A stretch of DNA of 64,000 nucleotides, taken from positions 26,199,850-26,263,849 of the forward strand of contig NC_036456.1 in NCBI RefSeq assembly GCF_002775205.1, given 5' to 3'. Origin of the DNA: Xiphophorus maculatus. Its lineage: Eukaryota > Chordata > Actinopteri > Cyprinodontiformes > Poeciliidae. Below are positions 1-12,134 of this stretch, in pieces; position 1 is the first letter of the stretch; each line of letters opens with the position of its first letter. The position numbers and the translations under genes are program-made. The notes beneath the pieces are model-generated. The model saw nothing but the letters and a program-made list of their open reading frames with translations. It had not been told where the DNA came from and did no database searches.

Positions 1-1489
1 TTCTTTTGAAGGATTGCAGTTCAGCCTTGAAAATGATCGACGTTTGGTACTCATTCCTTAAAATGCTTACAGAAGAAGTCAAGTGTGCTTATATAAAGGT
101 AAATACACATGTAGAGGCTAATTATGCCATTACATAATTTTTGTTGAATTTTGAGACAATTCCAGATAATTCTCTTCGCCTATGGACCTCAACAGACTCC
201 GGACCTCTTGTTTTATGATCTTTTGTTTCTTTAAAGGGCCTGGCTCGACACAAAATACTGAATAATTTCCATATTTTGGCAGAAAACATTTCAGTTTCGG
301 AGCTTGTCTGTGAGATGAGTGCCTGTTTCTTGCCTGTTTCTTGCCTCCTACTGTACCTCTGTGGTCGTGTTGCACAGAAACTCACATCTGACTTGAATGA
401 AAACTTCTCTGTGGAAACGTTAAAGCAGCATAGTCCTCCTAGCAGAGAATGGCAAGAAACAAACAGAAAATAATAAAATGACATGTTGTTTTTTTACATT
501 TATTTATACTTTTTTCTCTCCTTTTTGTCATCAGAATATTTATTCCAGCTCCTGTCAAGCCACAAAATGTTTGAAAACAAATCACCTCAACGTTTGCGCG
601 CCCAGAACAAATGAGAACTGGACAGCCGTCATAACACCCATCCATCCAGTGTCTTTCGCTCTCCCTGGTTACAGCACAATGTTCTGAAACGTTACCGACT
701 CGCATGCGTTGGCCAGCGCCTGCATCTGTTTCATGTTCAGCCTCTCAGCATGTGTTCGTGTCCCTGCAGCGACCCGGCACTTGGACTCGTCGCTCTCCAG
801 CACTTTGTCCCCGCGTACCGAGCCGTCTTTGGATTCTTGCTGCACACAAATGCAGAGAAGATGAAGAGATTGAGCAGATTGCGTTTGCGTTTGCCAGCTA
901 ATTGAGCCAGAGTTAGTTTGCTCTTCTGATTTCAGATGTTTAAGTGCATTTCACTCATTCTGTTGTCGATTTGAGACCTTTTTCTATCACTTGTGTCCAA
1001 AACAGGATTTTTGTCAGTGGCAAAAACAACCACTATGAAAGTTTTATTACTATTTATACACATCATCACTTCCCTCATCCCAGGAGTTTGATGTCTGATT
1101 TTTATATCTGAATTTGATAGATTTGTATAATTTTACTTTTATATAAATCATAAAACACAGAATATCACTAAACGTCGATGTTTTATACGTCTAATCATGT
1201 AGAGAACCTAAACAAAAAAAAAACAGAATAATTTCCGTTTGGAGAACCTGTGAAAATTTCTCAAGCTAGCGATATCTTAGGCTACGTTCAAACAGCAGCT
1301 CTTGGTGCTTAGTTCCTATTTTTTGCTTAAATTCAATATTTTTGTGTGGTTGTTCATACCGCTAATTAAATGCAACCCTAGTCAGACTTCAGATCCCAAA
1401 GAGACTCGCAATTGCCTTTTTTGGAGAATAAACTGCAACTTGCAATGGCAACCCAGTGGCAACAACAGCAGGTTGGATTGGTATTAATG
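1..1489. other. Intergenic, no gene recognised
   Basis: AT-rich DNA with several overlapping short ORFs on both strands, none showing a domain, splice structure or coding-like composition. No recognisable mobile element. Confidence 0.6.
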
Positions 1490-2215
1490 TTGATGACAAG
1501 TAGAGGCAACACTGACACAATTGAGCTACCGACAACTCAGTAGAACTAATGGTAACTGAGTCATGCTAACACCAACAAAATCAAGCTAACAGCAACCAAA
1601 GTGAGCTAAGAGCATCTCCGTGCATAACTAGGAATTAAGCTCAAAGCAATTTATTTAAGCAACTCAGTCAAGCAATCATTGACTAAAGCTGAGCAAATAG
1701 CATCTCAGTCCAATTTACCTCAAATAGGTTAAGCTAATGGCAACACAGAGTGGCGCTAACAGGAACTCAGTGGCAACAATAACAAATTGACTGAATTTAC
1801 TAAAACCCAGCAGCAATAAGATCAGATTAGACAGATTAGAAGTAAAGTTGTAGAGCAGAGCGAACACCAACTCAAAGTTGAAGTAATGGTAACTGAGTCA
1901 TGCTAAAAGCAACAAAATAAAGCTTACGGCAACTAATGGTGAGCTAAGGGCAACTTGGCTGTTGAGCTTGTAGCAATTTGTTCAAGCAACTCAGTTGTCT
2001 AATGGAGCCAAAAGCAATTCACAGTAGATCTAACAGCAAGTCAGTGTTGATCAAATTTCAACTAACATTGACTAAATTAAGTTTAGGGCAACTTACAGTT
2101 GAGCTAATGGCAACTTCGTTCAATTTACCTCAACTATGTTGAGCTAACGACAACTGATAGTGGAGCCACTAGGGGCAAACTCAGGGGAAACTCAGGGGCA
2201 ATAATGCGAAATATA
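1490..2215. repeat. Degenerate tandem repeat rich in GAGCTAA and CAACTCAGT
   Basis: Words such as GTAACTGAGTCATGCTAA, GAGCTAATGGCAACT and AAGCAACTCAGT recur every few tens of bases in the same orientation over ~700 bp. The units are heavily diverged with no fixed period. One strand is depleted of long ORFs. It looks like an old minisatellite. Confidence 0.65.
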
Positions 2216-2817
2216 TTAAGAAGCTGATTTTTTTATTTTTTTTAGCAATAAAAGGATCCAAGACACTGTAAAAATTATTAAATTTTAGTCCGAAAATGTT
2301 TGAAGTTGCAGTACAAATAATTCTTACCAAGCAGACAGTAATCTCATACACCATGGTATAATTTTAGGTAGGGTTTAGAGTATCAATAATCCCCAATCGT
2401 CCCCGTCGGTTTTTCCTCAGACGTCGTTTATTCAGGCTAATTTAACTTCTTCATTGATTTTCCAAAGCAAAGAAACAGAAAGATGAGTTGGAATTGAAGC
2501 CAGCTACAGATAGGACAAATGTGTGATCACTTTCCTGTCTTCTGTGGTCAGACAGAAGGTTCTGGAAAAGTGGATCATATAAAGTATTTAATGGCTCATT
2601 ATCTTCTGCTGTCTCCAACTCTGAGATCACTGGGTTGGAAAGTCGTGCAGTGTAACTCATACCGTCAATACTGCAGTGAAAAGAATACACTAAATACCTT
2701 GTTTTAACTTCTGACACATGTATCAAGGAAAAAACAAGTTCTCTTCAAATATTTTTGTCAAATCAAATAAAATTACCAATTAACGGTGTAATAAACTGAA
2801 GCAGACGGAGAAAGAAG

Positions 2818-2868
<51 letters not shown>

Positions 2869-3225
2869 AAACAGACTAATAAAAGTAAAAAAGAAAATAA
2901 AAATCAAATTTTGAGTGTGGCGTTCTTGTCAACACCTTCTGAGAGGTTTGGACTTCCAGAAATACACCCACACTCACACGGGAGACAGAAAAGCCTTTAG
3001 TAAGCACTAAATTTGCCTTAACTCGAATATGATTGAAGGGTGCAGAGAGACGGAGAAGGAAAAGAAAAAAACGAGGTGAAACAGTTTAGACAGACATCAT
3101 AATGAGCAAAAATGAGACAAAACAAGCAAATTCACAACCGTATTATTAAGGTGCTATGAGTTTCTACTTAACCGGATCAACAGCAGGACAGAAAATGGAA
3201 ACCCAACTGGAAAGTCCAAATGTTT
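2216..3225. other. Intergenic, no gene recognised
   Basis: AT-rich. A short ORF at 2726-2451 (minus) has no family resemblance. Contains the (GA)20 tract annotated separately. Confidence 0.55.
2825..2864. repeat. (GA)20 microsatellite
   Basis: An uninterrupted 40-base GA run followed by A/G-rich sequence. Confidence 0.98.
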
Positions 3226-3227
3226 CT

Positions 3228-3425
3228 ACAGATACTCAGAAGAAAAACGTTCAGTAATCTTATAGGGTTTCCTGGGATCTGTGGGTTTTATGGTCATGTA
3301 CAGTTGCCATCTGAAGGATAATGTTTGATTTTGAATACGCCGTCTGTGTAGAAGCCTGTAATTTGAGAACAAGAGGAGAGCAAGGAGTGATCCCTGAGGT
3401 ACACCCAACCACAAAAGTGGCATGG
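3228..3425 (-). pseudogene. Eroded LINE reverse-transcriptase fragment
   Basis: The minus-strand translation shows GVPQGS followed by LLF (GVPQG codons near 3405-3391), the palm-domain signature of non-LTR retrotransposon reverse transcriptases. After ~25 residues it reads QLYMTIKPTD, resembling the sequence that normally follows the catalytic YADD block, but the YADD itself is lost. Too short and damaged to place in a clade; L2/Rex-like is possible. Confidence 0.5.
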
Positions 3426-3615
3426 AACCATTTGTTTGTGATGTAATGGTGGAATAAATTAGAGTTAAATGCTGTAATTAGGTTTAAGCTGATTAAAATG
3501 CAGCTGGCCGCTAACTGCACTCAGTAATTGGTCATTTGTCACTTTTAATAAGTGTGGTTGCCATCAAATCTCCATTATCATTCAAACACACTTCACTTCA
3601 TCCAAACCTTCAGGA

Positions 3616-3633
3616 AGGTCAACTTTGAGGTCA
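3616..3633 (+). promoter_or_regulatory. Direct repeat of AGGTCA with 6-base spacing
   Basis: AGGTCA-ACTTTG-AGGTCA, two perfect nuclear-receptor half-sites as DR6. No known gene nearby; functional meaning uncertain. Confidence 0.25.
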
Positions 3634-3924
3634 TGTGTGAAACTGGAGGACGGGGGGCCGAATCTGGGCCGCCGTAGCTTTTTATGTGGCCCTCTAAACT
3701 CCAGATGCCAAATTATATCGATTAATTCTTCCGACTTTTCACAAATTCCCAGATCAAAGAAATTCCCGCAATATCAACAGATACACACGTTTTTTGTGCT
3801 ACTTCATAACTGAGTTTACTGAATATTTTCTGCAAAAACATTGAATTTAAGGGAGGTGGAGATGGCAGCCTTACCTGATGTCAAGTTATTATCCGTGATC
3901 AATATCCAATCTCAGACCTTCGAC

Positions 3925-4225
3925 CTTTTTTCTCAGAATTCTGAGTAAAATCATTCTTTTTAAAAAATATTTTCAGTTGGCTTAATCCTCTTCCATATAC
4001 CTCAGTTCAAATATTGCGAAAGTTCTTACAAGTTTTTCTAAACTAGCACCACAAATCCTGTGATTTCAATTGCCCAAAAATCGCAAAGCCGATTACGGAA
4101 TCCTGGAGGGTCTGATCGATGTGAAAATTGTTCATTATTTAATTTTAAGAAGTTCTAAAGGAATACAGAGACAGACATTTATTAATATTTTAACAGTCTA
4201 ATTGGTTTTATCTCTACATTCTGGC
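3925..4225. repeat. Dispersed repeat family F, copy 1
   Basis: Shares ordered blocks with 5835-6110: TAATCCTCTTCCATAT, CTGTGATTT, ATTACGGAATCCTGGAGG and TTGGTTTTATCTCTACATT. The copies are diverged. It has no coding capacity and no clear ends. Confidence 0.65.
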
Positions 4226-5664
4226 CCTTTAAGTAGATTCATGATCTTTATGTGGCTGAAAGTGAAGCTGAGTTTGACGCCTCTGGTCTAAAGTATCCAA
4301 ATTAGCTTCAACACTGATTGACTCACCATTACAAAAATCCTACTTGTATCGGTGGAAACTTGGAGATCCTGTGCCAGGAAACGATGGTTGCAAACCGGTT
4401 TTGTCTGTACTAGATTTTGTGGGAATGCATCTAATAGTTTGGGATAAACGAACAAACCCACATTTGATAGCATAACTAGAAACATACTCATCTTTCATTT
4501 ATGAAACTCGTAGGCTCCATGAGTGATGGCATTTCTTCCTTGGATTGTCTCTGTTTCCAATAAATGTTGGACCGAAACGGCCGTCTGTGGCAGCATTTTG
4601 CAAATAAGAAAAAGACCTTGCAAATGCTTGGATGCTATGAAATTAAATTGTTGGGTAAATAATTGCTGGGAAACTATATATAAACATTTAAACAGAAAGT
4701 TGAGAGGAACCAAGGGGGAAAAATAGAAAGAGTAAAGAATGTCAAGAGTCATGGTTATTTGAGGAATGCTTGATAGTGTGAAAGAAAAATCTAAATTGTT
4801 TCAGTTACGGGAATCCTACTGACAATGACTGCTGACCAGCTAATTTGCGAATCCCGACCACCAAGAAAAAGCTTGTGTGTGGGACTGAAAGTGTTTGGCA
4901 GCCATGGAAAGAACATATTTTTCTTCTCATCTTCTCTTTGGAAGTTATGATGGATTTTTCTTTGTGTGTGTAGAGCGAAAGAAAACGACTCCTTGGATGT
5001 TGCCCCATCTAAAAATAAGTGAACCGGTCAAAGATATCAAAGTGCTTTCCAAATATGATGGGTGGTGTCCTGTAGTTTCAGCATGCACGAAGGTAAACCA
5101 GGAAGCCAAATTATACCAGCACTTACTGGAACTGGGGCCACCTAAATAGCCGGTCAACCATTCGCTCCCAGAGAGAAGGAAACATTTAAGACAGACAATG
5201 CTGTTATCACAGGTTTGGTCTCAGATTAAACACAAAACTTTGAGTTAAAGATCCTGACAGACATGAATTTAAACAACAAAGAAATTATGGGAAACAAGTG
5301 AGTGAAAGAACACAAATAAGAATTATTTCTAACTGTAAAGTCTTTTTATTCTACGAATATTAATGGCCAGACTTAGACAAGTCACCAAAATAATTAATTT
5401 GCTTCACATTTTTAAAATAAGTATTCTGCGCCGGTTTGTATAGTCATGTTACATGTTATTGTTTACATCTGGAGAGCGAAAAGTCGATTCTTTTCCTTGC
5501 CATCTGTAGCCGCGCTGCTGCCAGCAGAACGACTCCGTCAACAAAATGAAACCTTGAGATGTGGCTGTTATTAATTTAGCGTGGTGCGCCACGCAACAGA
5601 AAGGGGGAAAAACAATGCAGAAAAACCGGTAAACAACTCAAAACCACGCTATGTACCCAGACCC
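4226..5664. other. Intergenic, no gene recognised
   Basis: Several overlapping ORFs of 60-85 codons occur on both strands between 4288 and 5157, as expected by chance. No motif, signal peptide or splice-consistent exon is recognised. Confidence 0.55.
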
Positions 5665-5678
5665 GTTGCCATAGCAAC
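5665..5678 (+). promoter_or_regulatory. RFX X-box match, 14-mer
   Basis: GTTGCCATAGCAAC fits GTNRCC-N2-RGYAAC with no mismatch. It does not appear to lie in the X-box-carrying repeats described elsewhere in the window. RFX factors regulate ciliary genes; there is no target gene in view. Confidence 0.35.
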
Positions 5679-5699
5679 ACCAAAAGAACATTTCCCACA

Positions 5700-6370
5700 C
5701 AAAGAACGGAATATGCACAGAATTCTGCAGCACACCTGCATGTTCAAATTGTCAAAGTCAAGCTAGCATAGCTAAGCTAATTCCTTCTCCCTTGCTAATT
5801 TTTTTTTAATTAAAACCTTTTTGATATCAGACTTCTGACTTTTATTCAATATTCTGACTTAAATCTAAAACTTCTGAGAAAAATAGCAGGTTTTATATGC
5901 TATTTTTTTCCAGTAGCACTAATCCTCTTCCATATGCCAGATTGAATTAGCAACACAGTTTCTGTGATTTTGATTGTCAAACATCACGTGAGCAATTACG
6001 AAATCCTGGAGGAAAACGGTTTTAATTTTCAGAAGGTCTAATGGGACACAGACAAATATTTTTTAAATATTTTAACTATTTTTTAAATTGGTTTTATCAC
6101 TACATTTTTTTCAGTTGAACTGAAACACACCAGATTCCACAGTACATGTACATGCTCAGATTCTCAAAGTCAATCTAGCATTGCTAAGCTTCTTCCTCAT
6201 AAAGTAAAACTTTTTCCTGACCTTGTTATCTAGTTTTTGCAGTGTTGACAATTAGTTGCAAAGCCCTGCATAAATTTTTCTTTTATATATGCCGCATATA
6301 TTTAACATTTAGCTCGTTTTGTTGAAAACTTGATAGCTAGTCGTTTTTTTCCTGTCAGCTAGCAGTTTTT
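5700..6370. repeat. Dispersed repeats: two family G copies around family F copy 2
   Basis: 5700-5830 and 6110-6370 share words around TCAAAGTCAAGCTAGCAT and ATTGCTAAGCTTCTTCC, and again match 58140-58480 in reverse. 5835-6110 matches the family F copy at 3925-4225. This suggests a larger composite element of which pieces remain. Confidence 0.55.
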
Positions 6371-7539
6371 CTAGCGCGTGATGTCACATTGCACCGTGTT
6401 TCTATCAGGATGAGTTCTGTTTGTTTAACTCTCCATCAGGAAGTCCCAGTAGTAATCCTATAACATTTAGGTGCATTTACCGTTTTCTCATTTTTCCTGC
6501 TATCTGACCCTAAGTTTACTCAGAAACTGAGCTCAAACGGCTGAGTCAGATCCGGTTCTCCGGTATAGTTCAGATCCAAGTTGATGTTTTTTTTTCTAAG
6601 GGGAACCTCCCTGAATGAACTTAGAGTTTACACGTGTCTCCTGTTGCCTTTGGATGTGATATTTTGACTCCACGCACATCCTTTGCTGTTCCGGTAAAGT
6701 CTAACTACTATGTATGCTATTCTCCGTCCATATGTGGGTTTCTGTTTCTGTTTCTGTTTCTGAAAGAAAAAAACATAAATCTGGACGCGCTTTGGATCTC
6801 CCACATCATTATTCATAATGTGAGTCTTAAGCTGAACATTTCTTTATTTATCAGTCAGATCATCTTAGCTTCTTGTCCAATCCAAAACATGAAGTGAAAA
6901 CATTTTGATCTGCATCTCAACTAAAAAAAAAAGAGCTAACCAAATCTGCGTCTCCGATATGACTCCTGTTCATAGTTTTCTATTTATTTCATCTGGTTGT
7001 AATTTCATTTTAACCATGAGACTTCGACTTGCCATGAAACGCTCAGTTCTTCATGAACTGTTTGCAGCCGATTTCAAATAAATTTATGCTGTCACCTTGT
7101 AACTCCAGCTGTCATCCTTCCAGATTGTGGTTTTGGAAAATTATCATATATTTATTTGACTGGAAAGCTCACGTAATAAAAAGAACTTTAATAAATAACT
7201 TTTAGCGTTCCCCCGCCCCACTTTTTGGTGAAATGTATCCAAAAGATTGTTGTAGTTTACTGTGCAATTTTTAGAATAGCCTGTCAGCATTCTCACAGGG
7301 AGCAATCTTGAGAAATGGCTGAAATTTTCACATCATGTTACCATTAACAGCTTTACGACTTGCATGTAACTTCTGTGCATCATTTTGGTAATGTGGGATT
7401 TTCAGTTTCCATGAAGGGAATTCAGTTTGTAGGCAAGAAAAAAAAGTTATTCTCTCCTCAGTGCCTTAATAAATCTCTCTATACGTTTGCTAATAATGCT
7501 AGGATTTAACTCTTAAGATGTTTTACAATGTTAAGTAGG
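6371..7539. other. Intergenic, no gene recognised
   Basis: AT-rich single-copy-looking DNA. A short CTGTTT tandem tract is near 6740. Small ORFs only. Confidence 0.5.
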
Positions 7540-7960
7540 ACCTATTATTCAAAATTCACATTTTGTACAGCTTTTTATGCGTCCATTTGGGTCTGAACTG
7601 CTTCTAAAAAAAAGCCTGAGTGCTTAAAAAAAAAGACCCAGCCAGAAGATTTTCTGGCAATAAGTTCATGTTTTTTAGTGTCTGGGAAATGAGCCGTTTC
7701 GGAAACCTTTAGAATGTAACGTCACAAACTAGCAGGCGCTTCACCGTTACCTAGCAACAGCAGTAAAGACCAGCCCGTTACCTAGCAACCCAAGCAGAGT
7801 TCCAGCACATTTGGTCAGCAGGTTTTACCACTGTATGCGCTGTACAATGGCTGCTGGAAAAGACAAATGTTTTGTTGTTGACTTACTATTCTGCCTGTTG
7901 CTCAAAATAATCAGAACTGAGCAGAATGAAATCTCAATATCTAAGAATGATTTATTAAAA
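7540..7960 (+). repeat. Dispersed repeat family A, copy with paired X-boxes
   Basis: Two identical GTTACCTAGCAAC sequences at 7746-7758 and 7777-7789 are followed by AGCACATTTGGTCAGCAGG, AATGGCTGCTGGAA and TTTTGTTGTTGACTTAC. The same order occurs at 50152-50330 and, reversed, at 38640-38830. It is a non-coding mobile-element remnant whose superfamily is not recognised. Confidence 0.7.
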
Positions 7961-9026
7961 AACAAAATGCTAGCATGTTTTGTATAGGCCTATCCTAACC
8001 TGTTCAACGAAGCATAATAGGCCATCTTTAACTGATCGATGTGTCGATCATAATTAATAGATCTCTCTTTGAACTACAGTAATATTACCTCGTAATGCAT
8101 TCTCTGTTACTGAACAGTTTTAAATTGAAGGTTAAACCTTTTTTGGCAAAATAATGTGCAATGGTCTCATATTTTAGTCCTCCATAAAATAAATTTTAAT
8201 ATCATCTCACACAGGTTTGACTAATAGTTTAACAGAGTTGTTCATCTTTTTTTCTGTTTTTCTGTAGAGTAGTTCAAATTCAAATTCCAAAATACTTCAC
8301 TGGTCCCAAAGGAAAATTAATGCTGTTGTATCTCATGTTTATTCAAATCCTTAAAAGAGTTATTATAGCCAGAAAATGCAGTTGGCAGGAAAGATTACTT
8401 GTAGCAGTCTGTATTTCAGCGAATTTGAATAACCCTCTGACTGAAGACACTCTGATTTTGTGAAATAAACTAATTTTGATACGTCTGAAAAACCACCTCA
8501 TAGAAGTGCCAAAACTTTTTCTTGAAAAAAATTTCCCCCCCCAGAAATTGGCATTTTTGATACTCAAATTCTGAAAATTGTTCAATTTAACATTTTGAAA
8601 AGAAATGTGCTTAATGGAAACACACCAATTAAAAAAAAACATTAAATTGTTGATAAAAGTTTTCCTGTTGAGTTGAGTTTTTTTTTTACTGTATTGAAAT
8701 TAGTTTATTTTGCAAAACTGCAATGGAAACACTTTTATCGCATCATATGATCAACAACTGGATGTTACTACAGGCAGAAACGAAAAAGAAGAAACAGGAG
8801 GTAGGTATAGGATGATTTTTAACAACGTATCGCATGAATAAACTTTTTCAAGTGTGATTTTAAGTATGTTTCTTATTTAATATAAACACTGTAATTACAA
8901 AATTGTGAATTTTTCTCCCGACATAATCAGATATCGACAAAGTTTTCCTGACATTTGTAAAGAAAACAAGCTAGCGATGCGTTCAGGCTCCAGTGGGAAT
9001 GTCCGTTCTACTCTAATTGTTAGAGT
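7961..9026. other. Intergenic, AT-rich
   Basis: 8275-8340 resembles the 3' tail of a retroposon (AAAATACTTCACTGGTCCC..AAATTAATG), similar in reverse to 40845-40880. 8560-8740 contains AATGGAAACAC words shared with the foldback element at 62528-62978. No gene recognised. Confidence 0.45.
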
Positions 9027-9047
9027 GGGTCAAAGGTCAAACGGTCA
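9027..9047 (+). promoter_or_regulatory. Nuclear-receptor direct repeats DR1 plus third half-site
   Basis: GGGTCA-A-AGGTCA (9027-9039) is a full-consensus DR1. CGGTCA follows after two more bases, making an adjoining DR2-like pair. DR1 binds RXR, COUP-TF, HNF4 or PPAR partners. Function unproven. Confidence 0.35.
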
Positions 9048-9138
9048 AGTTGACAACACGATCACAGACTGCTGGATGAGAAGTTCCACTGAACACACAC
9101 ACCGTTCTCTCTGTTCCTCGCTAACGCGCGCATTGCTA

Positions 9139-9160
9139 ACACACACACACACACACACAC
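9139..9160. repeat. (AC)11 microsatellite
   Basis: A perfect AC run. Confidence 0.97.
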
Positions 9161-9389
9161 ATTGAGCTGGTAGTGATAAATTTGTGGTTTTCTATGAATA
9201 GCGAGCCGAATAACAGAGCCGACCAAAAGCATGCAGCTTCCTTGGCACCGGCCGAAACAGAAAGTGTGTGTTTTCCTTCAGCGCGGTGAGGCAGACGCCG
9301 GCCAAAAAAATCACCTCCAGCAAACGGAGACGAGCCGCCACGTGTGTGTTTCCATGTGTGAGTCCTTTTTGTCATGTCGGGGCGTGTGC

Positions 9390-9391
<2 letters not shown>

Positions 9392-9439
<48 letters not shown>

Positions 9440-9463
9440 GTGTGTGCGTGTGTGTGTGTGTGT
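9392..9463. repeat. (GT)n microsatellite, ~36 units
   Basis: A long GT run with two GC interruptions near 9434 and 9446. The ORFs through it encode Cys-Val repeats and are artefacts. Confidence 0.97.
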
Positions 9464-9676
9464 CGCAGTAACAGTAGCCAGGAGCGTGTCCCGTAGAGTT
9501 CATGAACAAAGACATCATCATTATAATCATGTTGTTTGTCAGCGTTCCTCCATGGGTGTGTATGTACTTACGCTGTCATGGGATTGGCCCGGGTCGGAGT
9601 GTTTTCCTTGAACTCAGTGATACGACTGCTGGCCAAAAGTCGCTCGTTTACCTCTGTCACAAATAAAGAGCTCCAA

Positions 9677-9700
9677 GTGTGTGTGTGTGTGTGTGTGTGT
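9677..9700. repeat. (GT)12 microsatellite
   Basis: A perfect GT run. Three dinucleotide tracts lie within 600 bp (9139, 9392, 9677). Confidence 0.95.
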
Positions 9701-9989
9701 CTGCTAGAGTTCAATGAGTGGGATCAAATTAATCTGAGCGCGTACAGGTGTTTAGCAAAGACGACGCAAATAAGGCAGCGAGGAGGGGGTAAAATATGAC
9801 TACTGGAAAGATCATGTGTATTAATGACAAAAGAAATGTGGAAAAAAGGAAGACAGAGGAATGGAAAATTAGCTTTGAGTAACGGTTAGACACCGACGAC
9901 TGCAGAGCTGAAGGAGCTGCTTACTCAAAGCGTTCACTTTCGTATTCAGTGGACTTCAAAAAGAGTTCAGGCCGGATTATTAGGGACAA

Positions 9990-10330
9990 AAAAAGGAAGA
10001 GTAAAACTCATAAATTTGAGATTATCTCAGAAATCTTCTAGAAAAAAAACTTACAAAAATATACAAGTTTCTCCTGGGAAAATTCTGAGCTGAGACTCGG
10101 AAAATTAAACATTTCTGAGTTTTATCAAGCTGGTATTTGACTTTTTTGTTTTGTTTTTTTTCTTACAAATTAAATTTTTTGAAACTCAGGAATTTCCAAG
10201 TTTTAGTTTTTTATTTGCAAATTTCTGAGACTAGTCATAAAATTTGATTTTTTTTCCTAGCAAATTTTCAACCTTTTAATTAAAGGAATATTAAAGTTTT
10301 TTCTAGAAAATTTTGCATAATTTGAAGGTA
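9990..10330. repeat. AT-rich dispersed repeat (TCTGAGA / TTTTCTAGAAAATTT type)
   Basis: Repeated words such as TTTCTGAGTTTTATC, CTCAGAAATCTTCTAGAAA and TTTTTTCCTAGCAAATTTTCA. The same vocabulary forms 18465-18900 and 22720-22920. Non-coding. Confidence 0.6.
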
Positions 10331-11584
10331 AATTTACTTCTTTCTATCCAAGATGGGTTTCAAAAGCCATTTTTTAACTTCTCATTAGAAAAATTTAATT
10401 TCTTTTTCTTATTACAAGATAAGTAACCCAAATTATTGGAGTAAATGTTTGACTGTGACTTTACTAACATATATTTCCGTATTAAAATGCTTTCTTATTG
10501 ATTTGATTTAATATTCTAATCATGGTGTTTTTATTAGCTTTAAGGGGAAAATCATCATGTTTCACAGAAATAACAACTTAAAAACATTAATCTGTGTAGA
10601 TAATCAACATGGGTTTCACTTAGTGTGTATATTTGAGCATTTGTCTTTTAATTATTGTTATAAAATTATGAATATACTACCAAACAAGCTAAATTAACAA
10701 GCAATAGTTTGACAAAGTGGGCAAAAATAATTGGTTTATGGGTTTAAAATCAGGGAACAAACTAAATTCATTGAATTTCTGTTTGCTCCAACATTGTTCT
10801 TTGTCAGTCGTTTTGTTGCGTTAGCATCTCTGCGTAGCATCTGGTGACCTTTGGCTGACGACTGAATCAGCTGGAGGGTCCAAGTCATTTAGAAGAAAAA
10901 CAGAAACATCTTCGCTTTCTGTCCAAAACCTCTTTCTGAGCCGGCCAACTTTCGCTCCGTGTAAACATTGTCCAGCGTTACGCTGTTCCTGCTCTTGGCT
11001 GCTATTTCCATCATAATGAATCAAAGCTGGTGTTAAAAATGTCGCTCTGCTCATTTTAAATACGTGCTAATCCCAGTCTCAGTCGGGGTTTTTGAGCTTT
11101 TTAAGCCTCATAAGCAAACCGGACCTGGTCAGCCGCTGACCTCCATGCTAAAAAGGATAATAAAGAATTATGGCTACACTTGGCTTTTCTCTCAGTGCTG
11201 TTTTTTAAAGGAGTTGAATTTATGTAATCACAGTGATGAGCATCGAGACGTGACGAGAGAGCAGTTGCTTTGCTCCTTCCAAAAGTATTATGACATAAAT
11301 CTTTATCCACACTTCAGAAAAATCAGTCAGAGCTAAAAAAATAAAAATGCCTGAAATTGTCTGAGTTTCTGCTGTTTGGTAAAAGGAGGTCAGCATTGTA
11401 GACACACATTATACAGATTAAACTGATCTGTAAAGGTGATAAAGGGTTGATTTAATGTTGCTTTTGTCAACTTTTCTTCTTTATTTTCTTTTTTTCCTGT
11501 CAGTTTTTGATACCTCCATCTATGATAGTGTGTTAGGTCAAGCCTAAGAATGTTTTTATTTTTTAAAATAAATCCTGAATATTA
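10331..11584. other. Intergenic, no gene recognised
   Basis: AT-rich with short ORFs on both strands near 10821-11405. None has recognisable similarity or exon structure. Confidence 0.5.
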
Positions 11585-12095
11585 TGGTAATAGTAATATT
11601 TGACGACAAAGTTGAAATAATATGAGAATAAAGTCGTAATAATAAGAAAAAGTAGCAATGATGCAAGAATAGTTTTAGAAATGCAAGAAGTCATCATCAG
11701 AATAAAGCCATAATAATAGAAAAATTAACATAGAAATATTCCGAGAATAGTTGTAATACTGTGACAATAAAGTGATGTTAGTACGAGAAAAGTTTTAATT
11801 GTTCGAGAAATTTGGAATAATGAACGAAAGTCGAAATAATAAAGTTGTACTAACATAAGAATGACATCTATATTATGACATTAAAGTGATTTAACAATAA
11901 TTGAAATAATACCAGAATAAACTTCTTATATTGCAAGAATAAGAAAGTTGTAACGATACGAGAAGAAAGTCGTAACAATGCGAGGACAAAGTTGTTACAA
12001 TACGAGTCTAAAGTCGTTATAATATGAGAAAAAGTTGTAATAATGCAAGAATAAATTCGTAAAAACTCGGGAACAAAGTTGCATTTTCTTTTTCT
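11585..12095. repeat. Degenerate ~23-bp tandem repeat
   Basis: Imperfect units of the type AGAATAAAGTCGTAATAAT and CGAGAAAAAGTTGTAA occur throughout. It is the same family as 20190-20345 and 61380-61890. The minus-strand ORF is repeat-encoded low complexity. Confidence 0.8.
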
Positions 12096-12134
12096 CGACA
12101 TTCTAAAAGTTTGCTCAAAGTTTGGATGACAGTT

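Noticed and set aside
9231..9611. 126-codon ORF with poly(Cys-Val)
   Set aside because: Runs through the (GT)n microsatellite; the coding signal is an artefact.
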